A stretch of DNA of 64,000 nt from Apricaphanius iberus (Eukaryota > Chordata > Actinopteri > Cyprinodontiformes > Aphaniidae): positions 1 to 64,000 of the forward strand of contig JAPXFQ010002389.1 in the NCBI GenBank assembly GCA_028564705.1, given 5' to 3'. Every line of letters starts with the position of its first letter. Positions within the stretch are counted from its first letter, which is position 1. The position numbers were made by a program, and so were the translations under genes. The notes beneath the pieces were generated by a model. It saw only the letters and a program-made list of their open reading frames with translations, was not told the DNA's origin and searched no databases. Below are positions 47,501 through 57,825 of this stretch, one piece after another.

Positions 47501-50500
47501 GGATTGTGTGGCCCTGAGTCTTTCCCTAAACTCAGGTACTGACCAGCTAGGGAATCTATAAGGTCCTCTTCAGTTTTACCACGGCCCGGTCCGGAGTCGC
47601 CTTCTTCGCCCTCCGAAGGCATGTCCTTGGAGAGAGTGGTTGGGGGTGCGGTGGAGAAGGAGCCCAGGGGCGCAGCAGATCCTGGAGGAGGGGGCTGGTT
47701 GGGACTCTCGGTCAGAGACAGCTCTTCCAGAGAGTCGGGTGAGTGGAGGGGGGAGATAGGAGAGATGGGTGCAGGAGAGTCACCCTTCTGCCCAAGTTCT
47801 TGAGTAGAGAGGGAGGAGGGAGAACGCATACAGCACAGATATCAAAAACATACTCCATTCCTTTCAGTGCCCACCACACCTGGGTAGAACAGTTCCTACT
47901 AAAGGTTACTACAGAAGGTTCCACCAAGACCTGGAGATCCAGACCAGACAGAAACTGCTCAGCATTCACCATCAGTCCTTCATTTCCCAGAACAGAGATG
48001 ATAGAGAACGTTAACATAGACATGAACGTCAAAGTTCAACATCAACGGTAACCTCAACGCTCAACTGCAATGATAACCTTGACGTTCACGACAAAGATAA
48101 CCTCAACGTTCAATGTTAACAATAACCTTGACGTTCAACGTCAACAATAACCTTGACGTTCAACGTCTACGATAACCTTGACGTTCAACGTCTACGATAA
48201 CCTTGATGTTCAACGTCTACGATAACCTTAACGCAACGCCAACTATACCCTCAATGTCAACGGTAGCCTAAACGTTCCATGCTAACAATACAGTCAATAT
48301 TCAATGTTTCTCCTTCTACTCATGGTTTAGGTCTGAAACTCCAGAGCTTCTAGGCAGATTAAACCAGATTCTGATCGGTGAAACCATAAAGGATTGTTTT
48401 GATTGGTTTGGTCCACATGCAGACCGCTAACAGGTACTTTAGTAGTTCTGGTTGGGAGCAGCTGGCAGGTCCAGAACCAGCAGGATCTGTAGGTGTATCA
48501 GGTGGTAACCAGAACCGCCACTCGAAGGATTAAACACTTAACCCAGTTGACCTACTGAGGAATTTGGGTCCAGGTGGATGACAGGGACTCTGTTAACTCC
48601 CTGAAGGTGGACGGTGATGGTGAGACACTGGTCTCAGTGGACAGAGGTCCTATGATGGAACCGTTTATGCCTCGTTTCCACTGAGTGATACAGAGTAGTT
48701 GCTGTGGTCTCCATTACAGAACCAAACCACCCAACCGACCCGTACCTTACTGTTCCTGTCAACGGATATCGCGCTGTGTCTATCCGTGTAAGTCGAAACG
48801 GAGAAGTATAAACTAGGCTTTAGGCGTCCAACTGGTGGTGGAATATGCCGGACTACAAAGCAGGGTACCGACGCGTAATGATCAGTGAAAACGAGTGTCC
48901 ATACCTGCAGAGCCACCTTGGACCTATCGGAACCAGAACGTTCAGCGGCTTTCATGCACAGCATGGCCCATCAAGTGTTCAAGTTCTGGCTGCACCTCGT
49001 GGATCTTCTGGACGTCCCAGCTTCCTACTTCTCCATCACTGGTCATTAAGGGGACCAAATTATGTCTGAGCTGGACCTACACATCGAGCCTGATTGGACC
49101 TGGCTGGTTGGTCTGGGACTAACGCTCAAGAATAAAGGACATTTGGAGGTCCAAAGCAGGCTCTGTAGAACCTCTAGAAGACCGTCTGAGACCTGGTCCT
49201 ATCCTCTGGTTCTGGGATGTTCAGGAAAGCGTTTGTCTGCTCTGTTCTCTGGTCTGGTCATGGTGGTGGTACCTGGTCCCAGGTGTGGTGCCATCAGTGC
49301 ATGCTCAGTGAGTCACATGATCAAGCACGATGATGGTCCTCCTCTCTGACAGCAGTCACCGAGGAGGACCATCACTCTTCTCCAGGACAGCAGTCTACAG
49401 ACGTGAGAGTCACGATGCAACACCAGAACTTTAGATGGGAGCTACAGCTTCTCAGCATGCGATGGTTCTACAGCGGTGAGATGGAGAAAAGCTCAGAATG
49501 GGAGCAGAGAAGAGGAGAGAGGACTTGCCTGTAGGGAACTGCATCAGAAGATGAGGCTGAGCTTTAGGAGGAGAAGATACATCTGTGGGAGGAGACAGGA
49601 GAAAGAGAAAGAGCGAGCAGTTCAAAGTTCAGAAAGTCCGAGGTAGGCGGAACCAGAACCAGGACCTATGAAGAACATCTCAGCAGGTTCATCTCAGCAC
49701 CTTTAATGTACTTCTACTTATTTACTAAACTTTTAATTAGGAGTATTTAATCTGTAGAAACATAAAGACGAAGGCTTTAATACAACATGCTTTTATTTTG
49801 AAGGGCTACTTAATGACCACCTCTCCTGGACCTCCTACATCAGTGACCATGTCTGCTCCTCCTCCTGCACCCTCCTGGTTCAGGAGAAAAAATAAGGCAG
49901 CCTCCATGGGCTTTTATTTTGGAAACAGGAAGGGCATCGGCAGGGGCGCTAGCTAAGGAGGATAAATTAGTGTGTTCACACACATTGCTGAACTGTTCAA
50001 ACATAGACAGAAACTGTTCAGATACAAGAGGAACTGATCAAAGACGGAAGAACTGTTAAAAAACAGAGATGAACTGTTCATACACAGACAGGAACTGTTC
50101 AAACCTATAAGGAACTGTTCAAACAGAGGAAGGAACTGTTCAAACACAGGGGGGAACTGTTCAAAACTATAAAGAAGTGTTCACACACAGGGTGGAGGTG
50201 TTCAAACACAGGGAGGAACTGTTAAAACATATAAAGAACTGTTCAAACACAAGAAGGGACTGTTCAAAACTTGGGAGGAACTGTTCACACACACAGGGAG
50301 GAACTGTTCAAACATAGACAATAACTGTTCAAACCTATGAGGAACTGTTCACTCACAGGGAGGAACTGTTCAAACCTATAAAGAAGGGTTCAAACACAGG
50401 GAGAAACTGTTCAAACCTATAAAGAACTATTCACACACAGACAGGAACTGTTTGAACCTATAAATAACTGTTCAAACCTATAAAGAACTGTTAACACACG

Positions 50501-53500
50501 GACAGGAACTGTTCAAACCTATAAATAACTGTTAGAACCTATAAAGAACTGTTCACACACAGACAGGAATTGTTCAAACCTATAAATAACTGTTCAAACC
50601 TATAAAGAACTGTTCACACACAGACAGGAACTGTTCAAACCTATAAAGAACTGTTCGAACCTATAAAGAACTGTTCACACACAGAGGAACTGTTAAAACA
50701 CAAGGAGGAACTGTTCAAACCTATAAAGAACTGTTCAAACCTATAAAGAACTGTTCACACACAGACAGGAGCCGTTCACACCTATAAAGAACTGTTCAAA
50801 CACAGAGGAACTGTTAACACACAAGGAGGAACTGTTCAAACCTATAAAGAACTGTTCAAACCTATAAAGAACTGTTCACACACAGACAGGAGCCGTTCAA
50901 ACCTATAAAGAACTGTTCAAACCTATAAAGAACTGTTCAAACCTATAAAGAACTGTTCACACACAGACAGGAACTGTTCAAACCTATAAATAACTGTTCA
51001 AACCTATAAAGAACTGTTCACACACAGACAGGAACTGTTCAAACCTATAAAGAACTGTTCAAACCTATAAAGAACTGTTCACACACAGACAGGAACTGTT
51101 CAAACCTATAAAGAACTGTTCAAACCTATAAAGAACTGTTCAAACCTATAAAGAACTGTTCAAAATAAGAAGGGACTGTTCAAAACTTGGGAGGAACTGT
51201 TCACACACAGGGAGGAACTGTTCAAACATAGACAATAACTGTTCAAACCTAGGAGGAACTGTTCACTCACAGGGAGGAACTGTTCAAAACTATGAAGAAC
51301 TGTTCACTCACAGGAAGGAACTGTTAAAACGTATAAAGAACTGTTCACACACAGACAGGAACTGTTCAAACCTATAAAGAACTGTTCAAACCTATAAAGA
51401 ACTGTTCACACACAGACAGGAACTGTTCAAACCTATAAAGAACTGTTCAAACCTATAAAGAACTGTTCACACACAGACAGGAGCTGTTCAAACCTATAAA
51501 GAACTGTTCAAACCTATAAAGAACTGTTCACACCTATAAAGAACTGTTCAACACAGACAGGAACTGTTCAAACCTATAAATAACTGTTCAAACCTATAAA
51601 GAACTGTTCACACACAGACAGGAACTGTTCAAACCTATAAAGAACTGTTCAAACCTATAAAGAACTGTTCACACACAGACAGGAACTGTTCAAACCTATA
51701 AAGAACTGTTCAAACCTATAAAGAACTGTTCACACACAGAGGAACTGTTAACACACAAGGAGGAACTGTTCAAACCTATAAAGAACTGTTCAAACCTATA
51801 AAGAACTGTTCACACACAGACAGGAACTGTTCAAACCTATAAATAACTGTTCAAACCTATAAAGAACTGTTCACACACAGACAGGAACTGTTCAAACCTA
51901 TAAAGAACTGTTCAAACCTATAAAGAACTGTTCACACACAGACAGGAACTGTTCAAACCTATAAAGAACTGTTCAAACCTATAAAGAACTGTTCAAACCT
52001 ATAAAGAACTGTTCAAACCTATAAAGAACTGTTCACACACAGACAGGAGCTGTTCAAACCTATAAAGAACTGTTCAAACCTATAAAGAACTGTTCAAATC
52101 TATAAAGAACTGTTCAAACTAAGAAGGGACTGTTCAAAACTTGGGAGGAACTGTTCACTCACAGGGAGGAACTGTTCAAACCTAGGAGGAACTGTTCACA
52201 CACAGGGAGGAACTGTTCAAACCTAGGAGGAACTGTTCACTCACAGGGAGGAACTGTTCAAAACTATGAAGAACTGTTCACTCACAGGAAGGAACTGTTA
52301 AAACGTATAAAGAACTGTTCACACACAGACAGGAACTGTTCAAACCTAGGAGGAACTGTTCACTCACAGGGAGGAACTGTTCAAAACTATGAAGAACTGT
52401 TCACTCACAGGAAGGAACTGTTAAAATCTATAAATAACTGTTCAAACTTATAAAGAACTGTTCACACACAGACAGGAACTGTTCAAACCTATAAAGAACT
52501 GTTCGAACCTATAAAGAACTGTTCAGACACAGAGGAACTGTTAACACACAAGGAGGAACTGTTCAAACCTATAAAGAACTGTTCAAACCTATAAAGAACT
52601 GTTCACACACAGACAGGAGCCATTCAAACCTATAAAGAACTGTTCAAACCTATAAAGAACTGTTCACACACAGACAGGAGCCATTCAAACCTATAAAGAA
52701 CTGTTCAAACCTATAAAGAACTGTTCACACACAGACAGGAACTGTTCAAACCTATAAAGAACTGTTCAAACCTATAAAGAACTGTTCACACACAGACAGG
52801 AACTGTTCAAACCTATAAAGAACTGTTCAAACCTATAAAGAACTGTTCACACACAGACAGGAACTGTTCAAACCTATAAAGAACTGTTCACACCTATAAA
52901 GAACTGTTCACACACAGACAGGAACTGTTCAAACCTATAAATAACTGTTCAAACCTATAAAGAACTGTTCACACACAAACAGGAACCGTTCAAACCTATA
53001 AAGAACTGTTCAAACATATAAAGAACTGTTCACACGGGGATGGGTTCTCCTGGTTCTGAAACCAGACTGGGTTTAAAAACGGATCATCAGAACCACCCAG
53101 CCAGGGCTTTCCACAAGCGCCGGCTGCCGGCTATATAGCCGACTACTCAATGAAGTCCAGCCGGCTACTAACTTATCACCAGGATGTGATTCCGCACAAT
53201 GCTGTGCAAGACGTTAGCACGACATTAGGAAGATGTAAGCACGACATTAGCACGACGTTAGCACGACATTAGCACGACGTTAGCACGACATTAGCACGAT
53301 GTTAGCACTACGTTAGCACGACGTTAGCACGACGTTAGCACGACGTTAGCACGACATTAGCACAACGTTAGCACGACATTAGCACGACGTTAGCACACCC
53401 ATCGTATATTCCCCTTCATACTTCAGCATGAGTCCCACTGTGACACGGCTCTATTCTTCGCCAGAATGCGATGTGAACTGGGTTAGCTTTCAAACGCCGC

Positions 53501-56500
53501 TGCTCCGCCCGGTCCTTTAATATAAATATACTTATACAATACGTATAATATAACTTATAAAAATACTTTTGGCCGGTCGCACTGAACTAATATCCTTCCG
53601 CCCGCTTAAGTTGTACCCAGTGTTATCATGGGGCTCTTTACTCAGGTCTAGCTAAATGGACGATGCGGAAAGGCTATAAAGTCCACGGCGGCGTAGTTGT
53701 TAAACCAGTCTGTCGGTAATTCATTCCTCCCTTCAAGCGTTCAATTAGTGAAAAAAAAAAACGGATTCGTAAGAGTGTGTTTTCGTTTGTTTTAAAGGGA
53801 GAATTATTTGCTGTTTATTTGTGTAGCCACCACTTCACTGTGAACGTGTCATGAACTGAAATGAAGAGATTCACAACCACAGAAAGCCGATGTGATCAGC
53901 CCATTAAATGGCCGTTATTAGCGGTTATCACTCACATTAAATGCCGTCAGACTGTGCCCTCTCTACCTACTGAAACATACTTTTCCGTTTGGTGTTTAAA
54001 ACCTTTTCAAATTAGGTTTAGGCATTTAAAAGAAAGTATATTTGTCCTTCTGTGACCTTTAGGTTAGGACATAAAACTTGTGGGAGCTGTGAAAGCCCGA
54101 TGATGCCATACTATGCCCGCTTGTATTGCCTGTTTTTTATTTTTAGCTGTGACAATCAGTTTTTATTCCTACTTTATATGTTGTGTAGTTTATCATTTAT
54201 GTTGGAAACGCATTTTACTTACGAGTATTTTTATTTTATTTCTATACATATTCTGGTGTTTACGACAAAGTTAATAAATGCACATGAATATTGTTCTGTT
54301 ACTTACATTTACATTAATTAACACTGTCCTGAGGGGGGAAGAGCGGGTCCAGAATCAGTCAGAACCAGAACCGGATGGTCCGATATAGGTTCACTGATCA
54401 GACTGACTGTTGTTCAGGTTCTGATGTTCGACCAGCACACCTGGAACCAGAACTCAGTCTGATGGTTCTGGATGAAGGCTCTCTGAGCCAGAGCTCCAGA
54501 ACCAGAACCACCACTGTGTTCTGTTTCTACTTCATTCCAGTCGGGTCGGGTCAGCTGCTACCGGGTCGTAACACCAGACGGTTCTGCTGTCGACGCCTCC
54601 TGCACCAGAACACAACCCGACCCAATCACCCACTGCTTCTGGTTCTGGTTTCCCCGCCATATCCAAATGAACCGTTTATAACATCTCGTAGCAGAACTGG
54701 AAGCTGGTTCTGTGGGTTTGACCCGACCCAGTTGGGCTGCTGCTTCCTGGTAATAAACGCTGAGCAGGGTTCTGGTTTCATTACAGGTCCAACTCCAGAA
54801 GGAATAAAAACTCCCACAGGAATATTCAACTGTGACTAAAACCCGGTTCGTCTGTAATTGTGGTTCTGATGACCCAGATCAGGAAGAAGGCCCAGAACCC
54901 TCCTCCTCCTCCTCCTCCTCAGAGCAGGTTTGGATCAGCGCCAGGAGGTTAGGATGGGATTAGAGACCGGCTGCTGTCTGCAGCAGAACCTGGAGCAGCC
55001 GACCCGTTTGACCCAGGGCTGTAACCATAGCAACCAGGAACGCACCGACCGGAAGATCTGGAGCGATACCGACCAGAACCACAGACATTACTCCTTTGCT
55101 CCAGTAGAACAACCCAGAGGGACAGCCGATGGTTCTGGACCGGTTCTGAGTGCACGGACCCGTCCCAGATTATCAGAACCAGAAGTTTTTCCTGAGCTTC
55201 TCCGATCGGTCCGGGTCAGACGGTGAACACGGTTCTTCTTCTCCCAAGTGTTCTAACTCTGGCCCGGTTTATGGAACAGAACCTGCTACGCACACAGCAA
55301 CCAGCAGAACCAGCTGGTTTACCTGCAAGCTTCCATGTTTTATCCTCCATTTACTGGAGTTCTTACAGTATTATTAATAATAATCTATGGGTCAATCGCA
55401 GGTGGAGTTCCTCAAGGCTGTAGTCTCGGCCCACTTTCATTTCATAACGATTATGGGGGAAAACATCCAATAATTGATCAGCTAAACGTAATATTTTAAA
55501 CCCCAGTTAGCTTGAAGGTGAGAAAAAATGATCATCTAACATCTGAACGAGGATCAATAGTGTTTTAAAATAGAAAAGAAGGACCTACAATCCTCTAAGC
55601 TACAGCGCCCCCTATTGTCAGGAAGACCTGTTCGCTCATATGACTATAAAACCGTTCTGGCTTCAGGTTTCACTGGGATGTGGGGTCAAAGTTCAGCTTC
55701 TGAAATGCTGATCAGCCGCTTTTTGCTATAAAAAAATGAATAAACAATCACGTGTTGCCGTGGTGATGAAATAAAAAACATTCCTTTGCTAGCTAAATGC
55801 TAGCTAAAGTGATAGCAGATGAATTCTGATGGGAGATTATTCTGCATAAATATGTATTTCTCTCAATTTCTATTTTAAAAAAATCTGATTTTATTTTCCG
55901 TACAGGAGATAAATCAACAGATTTTTACTAATTCTAACGAGGCTGGCCCGGTTCGGTGATTCTGGATCCTTTTGTTCTGCCGGATCTTCCAGCCCCACCC
56001 TGCATCCACCTCCCGGAGGATCTGAGGCCTTATTACCTTCTCTCTGCATCATCACTATCATGAACAAACATCTTCCACCAGAACCGAGCCGTGGTTCCGA
56101 GCCTGGAGCCTGCAGCCGGACCGGACGTCCGGAGCGGGTTCGGTCCGGATAGGGTGGTGATGATGATGAACCCCGCTGCCCCCGGTAGCTGGATGCGGCT
56201 GGCCGGGATGACGGGATGCGGTAATCCGTCAGGGAGTGGACTCCCATCGGATTCCTTTGTTGTGACTAATCTGGGCTGGGCTAGCCAGCGCTGCTTCCAT
56301 TATCGGACACGGCCTTGTCTGCTCCGCCGGGCCAAATGGGAGCAAACCGACCCATTTAATCCAGATAAATACACAGCAGGGGACTCCAGACACCAATATT
56401 ACACCAGTATAACCAGTATAATAGCATTCTCAGCGCACAGCGTCCATATCAGGGAACTTGCGCAGCTCAGACACCTGATGGAGCCGTTTTAGCAGCTTTC

Positions 56501-57533
56501 TGGTGTCCGGTAATGGAACCATGCTACACCGTACCGCTAGCGGCGGCGGTGCCTGAAACGGTCCATTTCGACACCGGTACCGGACCCAGAACCCCGTTGT
56601 GTTTCATCCACACCGTCCCTCCTCTGGGCCTACCGAACCGGACCGGTTTATAACGGCCACAGAGCGGCTCGGCACCGACACATCACCCGGTCCAAACAGA
56701 ACAGGTGGGCCGCATCACGGCACCGACCACCGAACCAAAACCTGCTGGAAAATAAACAACCTGCTGAAATATTCTAGAACCTTCCTGGTTAAATGTTCCG
56801 GACGGCTCCAGACTAAACGGTGAGGAGTATCAGCCCGGGTAGGAGGCGGTCCTCTCCGGGCTGAGCAGCATCACCGCCCGGCGGTTCTCACATTCTCCCT
56901 CATTGGGAGAAAAAACGTCCAAAATCCGGTTAAAAACCGGCCCGGTTCGACCCAGGATGCTGGTTCCGATGGAACCCGACAGCTTGAGTTCACTGCCCCG
57001 GTTAAAGAGCCGCTCTCTGGGCGCAGATACTCACACGAAGCGGGAGCCACTGGTTCCTGTGTGACGGCGGGCTGCGCTGCTGCCTCTGCCGGGGATGGCG
57101 CTGCTTCCCGGGCTGCGGCCGCCAGGAGGGCGTCGCTCTGCGGGGCAGGCGGGTCCAGCTCCGAACTCTCCGGTTCGGCTCTGGGGGCCACAAACTCGGG
57201 CTCCTCCGGGGCTGGCTTCTGGACCGGGGGCTGGGGTTCTGGTTCCTTTACTTGTTCTGGTTCTGGCTCATAAACTTGTACAAGTTCTGGTTCCGGTTCT
57301 GGTTCCGTGGACGTCACAGTGGACACCTGGAGCCCACCCTCCTCCTCCTCCTCGGCTCTGTGCCGCTCCAGAGCGTCCCTTGCCCCGCCGACCAGATCCA
57401 CGATGTCCTCCGGGCTGAACAGGTCCTGCTTGGGCTCCGGGTCCAGCAGGGGTTCTGGTTCTGGTTCGGCCTGGTAGTGGTGGCCCTCGCTGAACAGAGG
57501 GGTGCTGGAGGAGACCTCCTCGCTGTCTGCCAT
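35496..57533 (-). CDS. rtn4: Reticulon-4 (Nogo), whole gene with alternative first exons
   Basis: Membrane-shaping protein of tubular ER. Long isoform exons in order on the - strand: 57533-57035, 49582-49529, 47798-45975, 41038-40831, 40739-40601, 40529-40460, 40368-40322, 40237-40179, 35538-35496. Phases join to 980 residues. Leaving out the large exon gives 372 residues, the size of human RTN4-B (373). Starting at the internal exon 42328-42313 gives 193 residues (human RTN4-C is 199). The reticulon homology domain (793-980) has two long hydrophobic hairpins around a loop of exactly 66 residues, and ends KPKAE. RTN4 rather than RTN1/RTN3 is chosen from [24 protein letters not shown] and [16 protein letters not shown]. 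Fish RTN4 is reported to lack the mammalian Nogo-A-specific inhibitory region; the large exon here is mostly acidic, disordered sequence. Confidence 0.94.
35663..36405. mobile_element. Foldback element (copy B), near-complete palindrome
   Basis: Left arm (35663-35880) starts TTTTTAACAAATATTAC and carries CACTTGGAGTCCTTAAGGAG and GTATATCCATATAATGGGA; the right arm (36178-36405) is its reverse complement. Homology even extends into the middle (CCATTCCAGCTGTAGTCTGA against CCATTACAGATGTAGTCTGG). In the rtn4 last intron. Confidence 0.85.
37171..37876. mobile_element. Foldback element in the rtn4 last intron
   Basis: Left arm ATGGGGAGCCTAAGCC...ATGGGTCCCCAAA...GGAGCGATAAAAGTTATTTT (37171-37290); the right arm 37755-37876 is its reverse complement. 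Spacer about 460 bp, AT-rich. Confidence 0.7.
38883..39713. mobile_element. hAT-like remnant (candidate)
   Basis: Left end CTAGGGCTGGGCGGTTTACC; right end, reverse-complemented, TTAGGGTCACGATACAAC. No transposase seen. Ends match only loosely. Confidence 0.35.
40179..40237 (-). CDS. rtn4: rtn4 exon 8
   Basis: 59 bp, acceptor TCTCCGTCAG, donor GTAAGT. Reads [19 protein letters not shown], the conserved amphipathic C-terminal region. Confidence 0.94.
40322..40368 (-). CDS. rtn4: rtn4 exon 7
   Basis: 47 bp, acceptor TCTGTTGCAG, donor GTACGG. Completes the second hydrophobic hairpin: [16 protein letters not shown]. Confidence 0.94.
40460..40529 (-). CDS. rtn4: rtn4 exon 6: second RHD hairpin
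   Basis: Acceptor CTTCTCCCTGCAG, donor GTGAGC. Reads [20 protein letters not shown]. Confidence 0.95.
40601..40739 (-). CDS. rtn4: rtn4 exon 5: Nogo-66-type loop
   Basis: Acceptor CTCCTACAG, donor GTGAGA. Reads [20 protein letters not shown] and ends [15 protein letters not shown]. With the end of exon 4 the loop is 66 residues. Confidence 0.95.
40831..41038 (-). CDS. rtn4: rtn4 exon 4: first RHD membrane hairpin
   Basis: Acceptor GCCCCCCAG, donor GTGAGT. Reads [20 protein letters not shown], a hydrophobic stretch, then [12 protein letters not shown](K). Diagnostic for RTN4. Confidence 0.96.
41940..42420. promoter_or_regulatory. CpG-rich internal promoter region of rtn4
   Basis: A GC- and CpG-dense stretch in an otherwise AT-rich neighbourhood, spanning the short-isoform ATG at 42328. 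No TATA box was seen. Placement relies on the RTN4-C precedent. Confidence 0.5.
42313..42328 (-). CDS. rtn4: rtn4 internal first exon (RTN4-C-like)
   Basis: ATG at 42328-42326 reads MDAER then donor GTTAGTGAG in phase 1, which joins exon 4 as [14 protein letters not shown]. Same design as mammalian RTN4-C, whose short start precedes VVDLLYWRD. The surrounding 41940-42420 is CpG-rich, as expected of an internal promoter. Confidence 0.75.
43652..43664. promoter_or_regulatory. Palindromic MARE-like site
   Basis: CGCTGACTCAGCG is a perfect palindrome around the AP-1 core and close to the Maf recognition element TGCTGACTCAGCA. It is 1.3 kb upstream of the short-isoform start. Confidence 0.4.
45975..47798 (-). 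CDS. rtn4: rtn4 exon 3, large isoform-specific exon
   Basis: 1,824 bp, phase 1 to 1, 608 codons. Acceptor CTCCCTCTCTACTCAAG, donor GCAG|GTAACC. Acidic and Ser/Pro-rich, probably disordered; contains [10 protein letters not shown], two PPKVKD repeats, an E/D run ([12 protein letters not shown]) and [20 protein letters not shown], which resembles the IEIIDEFPTL segment of mammalian RTN4. The open frame runs on past the donor to 45682 and upstream to an ATG at 47829; both extensions are intronic. Confidence 0.9.
48030..48300. repeat. 25-bp degenerate minisatellite in rtn4
   Basis: About ten copies with core ATAACCTTGACGTTCAACGT; outer copies diverged. Lies upstream (on the - strand) of the large exon's acceptor, between exons 2 and 3. 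Confidence 0.88.
48300..49528 (-). other. Rest of the rtn4 intron between exons 2 and 3
   Basis: Unique-looking sequence with a MITE-like end at 48803-48819. No other exon seen. Confidence 0.5.
49529..49582 (-). CDS. rtn4: rtn4 exon 2 (54 bp, GC donor)
   Basis: Found by splice logic. The acceptor is a long pyrimidine tract ending CCTCCCACAG; the donor is CAG|GCAAGT, the usual form of a GC-AG intron. Phase 1 to 1, reads [17 protein letters not shown]. Without it exon 1 would join the large exon to make a TAA stop (T + AA); with it the junction codon is GAA. This corresponds in position to the small exon 2 of mammalian RTN4-A/B. Confidence 0.75.
49988..53036. repeat. 20-bp palindrome-bearing minisatellite in rtn4 intron 1
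   Basis: About 150 copies of a roughly 20-bp unit of two main types: GAACTGTTCAAACCTATAAA and GAACTGTTCACACACAGACA. The types are arranged in groups of two to three, giving a higher-order period near 60 bp. The 9-mer GAACTGTTC is an inverted repeat with a single central base. Confidence 0.97.
53204..53396. repeat. 11-bp minisatellite (TTAGCACGACG)
   Basis: About 17 copies; the units alternate GACG and GACA before TTA. Next to a GC-rich palindromic stretch (GGCTATATAGCC at about 53130). Confidence 0.92.
53400..57034 (-). other. Rest of rtn4 intron 1
   Basis: 53,400-54,310 is AT-rich, lacks GGTTCTG words and looks inserted. 54,360-57,030 is GC-richer with a (CCT)n run at 54,898-54,920 and a LINE RT remnant at 55,395. 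No exon was identified. Confidence 0.5.
55395..55445 (+). mobile_element. LINE reverse-transcriptase remnant
   Basis: Reads [13 protein letters not shown], the same GVPQG-x-LGP block as at 21,366 but from a different copy. Confidence 0.6.
57035..57533 (-). CDS. rtn4: rtn4 exon 1 (long isoforms)
   Basis: Start ATG at 57533-57531 ([20 protein letters not shown]). Acidic, Glu-Pro repeats (residues 22-30 and 76-102), then Ala-rich. Donor GTGAGT after 57035, phase 1. The frame stays open into the intron to 56871, but the donor is perfect and exon 2 continues in phase. Confidence 0.87.
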
Positions 57534-57776
57534 GTTCCTGGCTCTAAGAAAAAAAAGTTTTTAAAACTGCGGAAAAAGTTCCAGATCCGGTAGTTTTCCG
57601 CTCAAGTCCCCCTCCTGAACCGAACCACGATTGGAAAAAGCCGCTGAACCGAACCGGTTCGTCTCCTTTCTCCAGTCGGAACCGAACCCAAGTGCGCCAC
57701 GCCACACAGCAGCTCCGAGCGTCGAACCCGAGACTCAGATGGCCTCCCTGACAACCAGAAGGGGAACTCCCGCCAA

Positions 57777-57823
57777 CCAATCAGCGGTGAGGCGGCCTCT
57801 AACTGACACGGCCTCTGACCAAT
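57777..57823. promoter_or_regulatory. Two CCAAT boxes upstream of rtn4 exon 1
   Basis: CCAATCA occurs at 57777-57783 and 57819-57825, about 245 and 290 bp upstream of the rtn4 ATG, in a GC-rich stretch. These are NF-Y-type sites; the transcription start is not known. Confidence 0.45.
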
Positions 57824-57825
57824 CA

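Noticed and set aside
49988..53036. CRISPR-like array or steroid/heat-shock response cluster
   Set aside because: Units are contiguous, with no unique spacers, in a vertebrate intron; half-site spacing (1 nt) does not fit GRE/ARE (3 nt) or heat-shock elements.
57061..57593. Open frames on the + strand opposite rtn4 exon 1
   Set aside because: Shadows created by GC-rich, Glu-Pro-coding sequence on the - strand.
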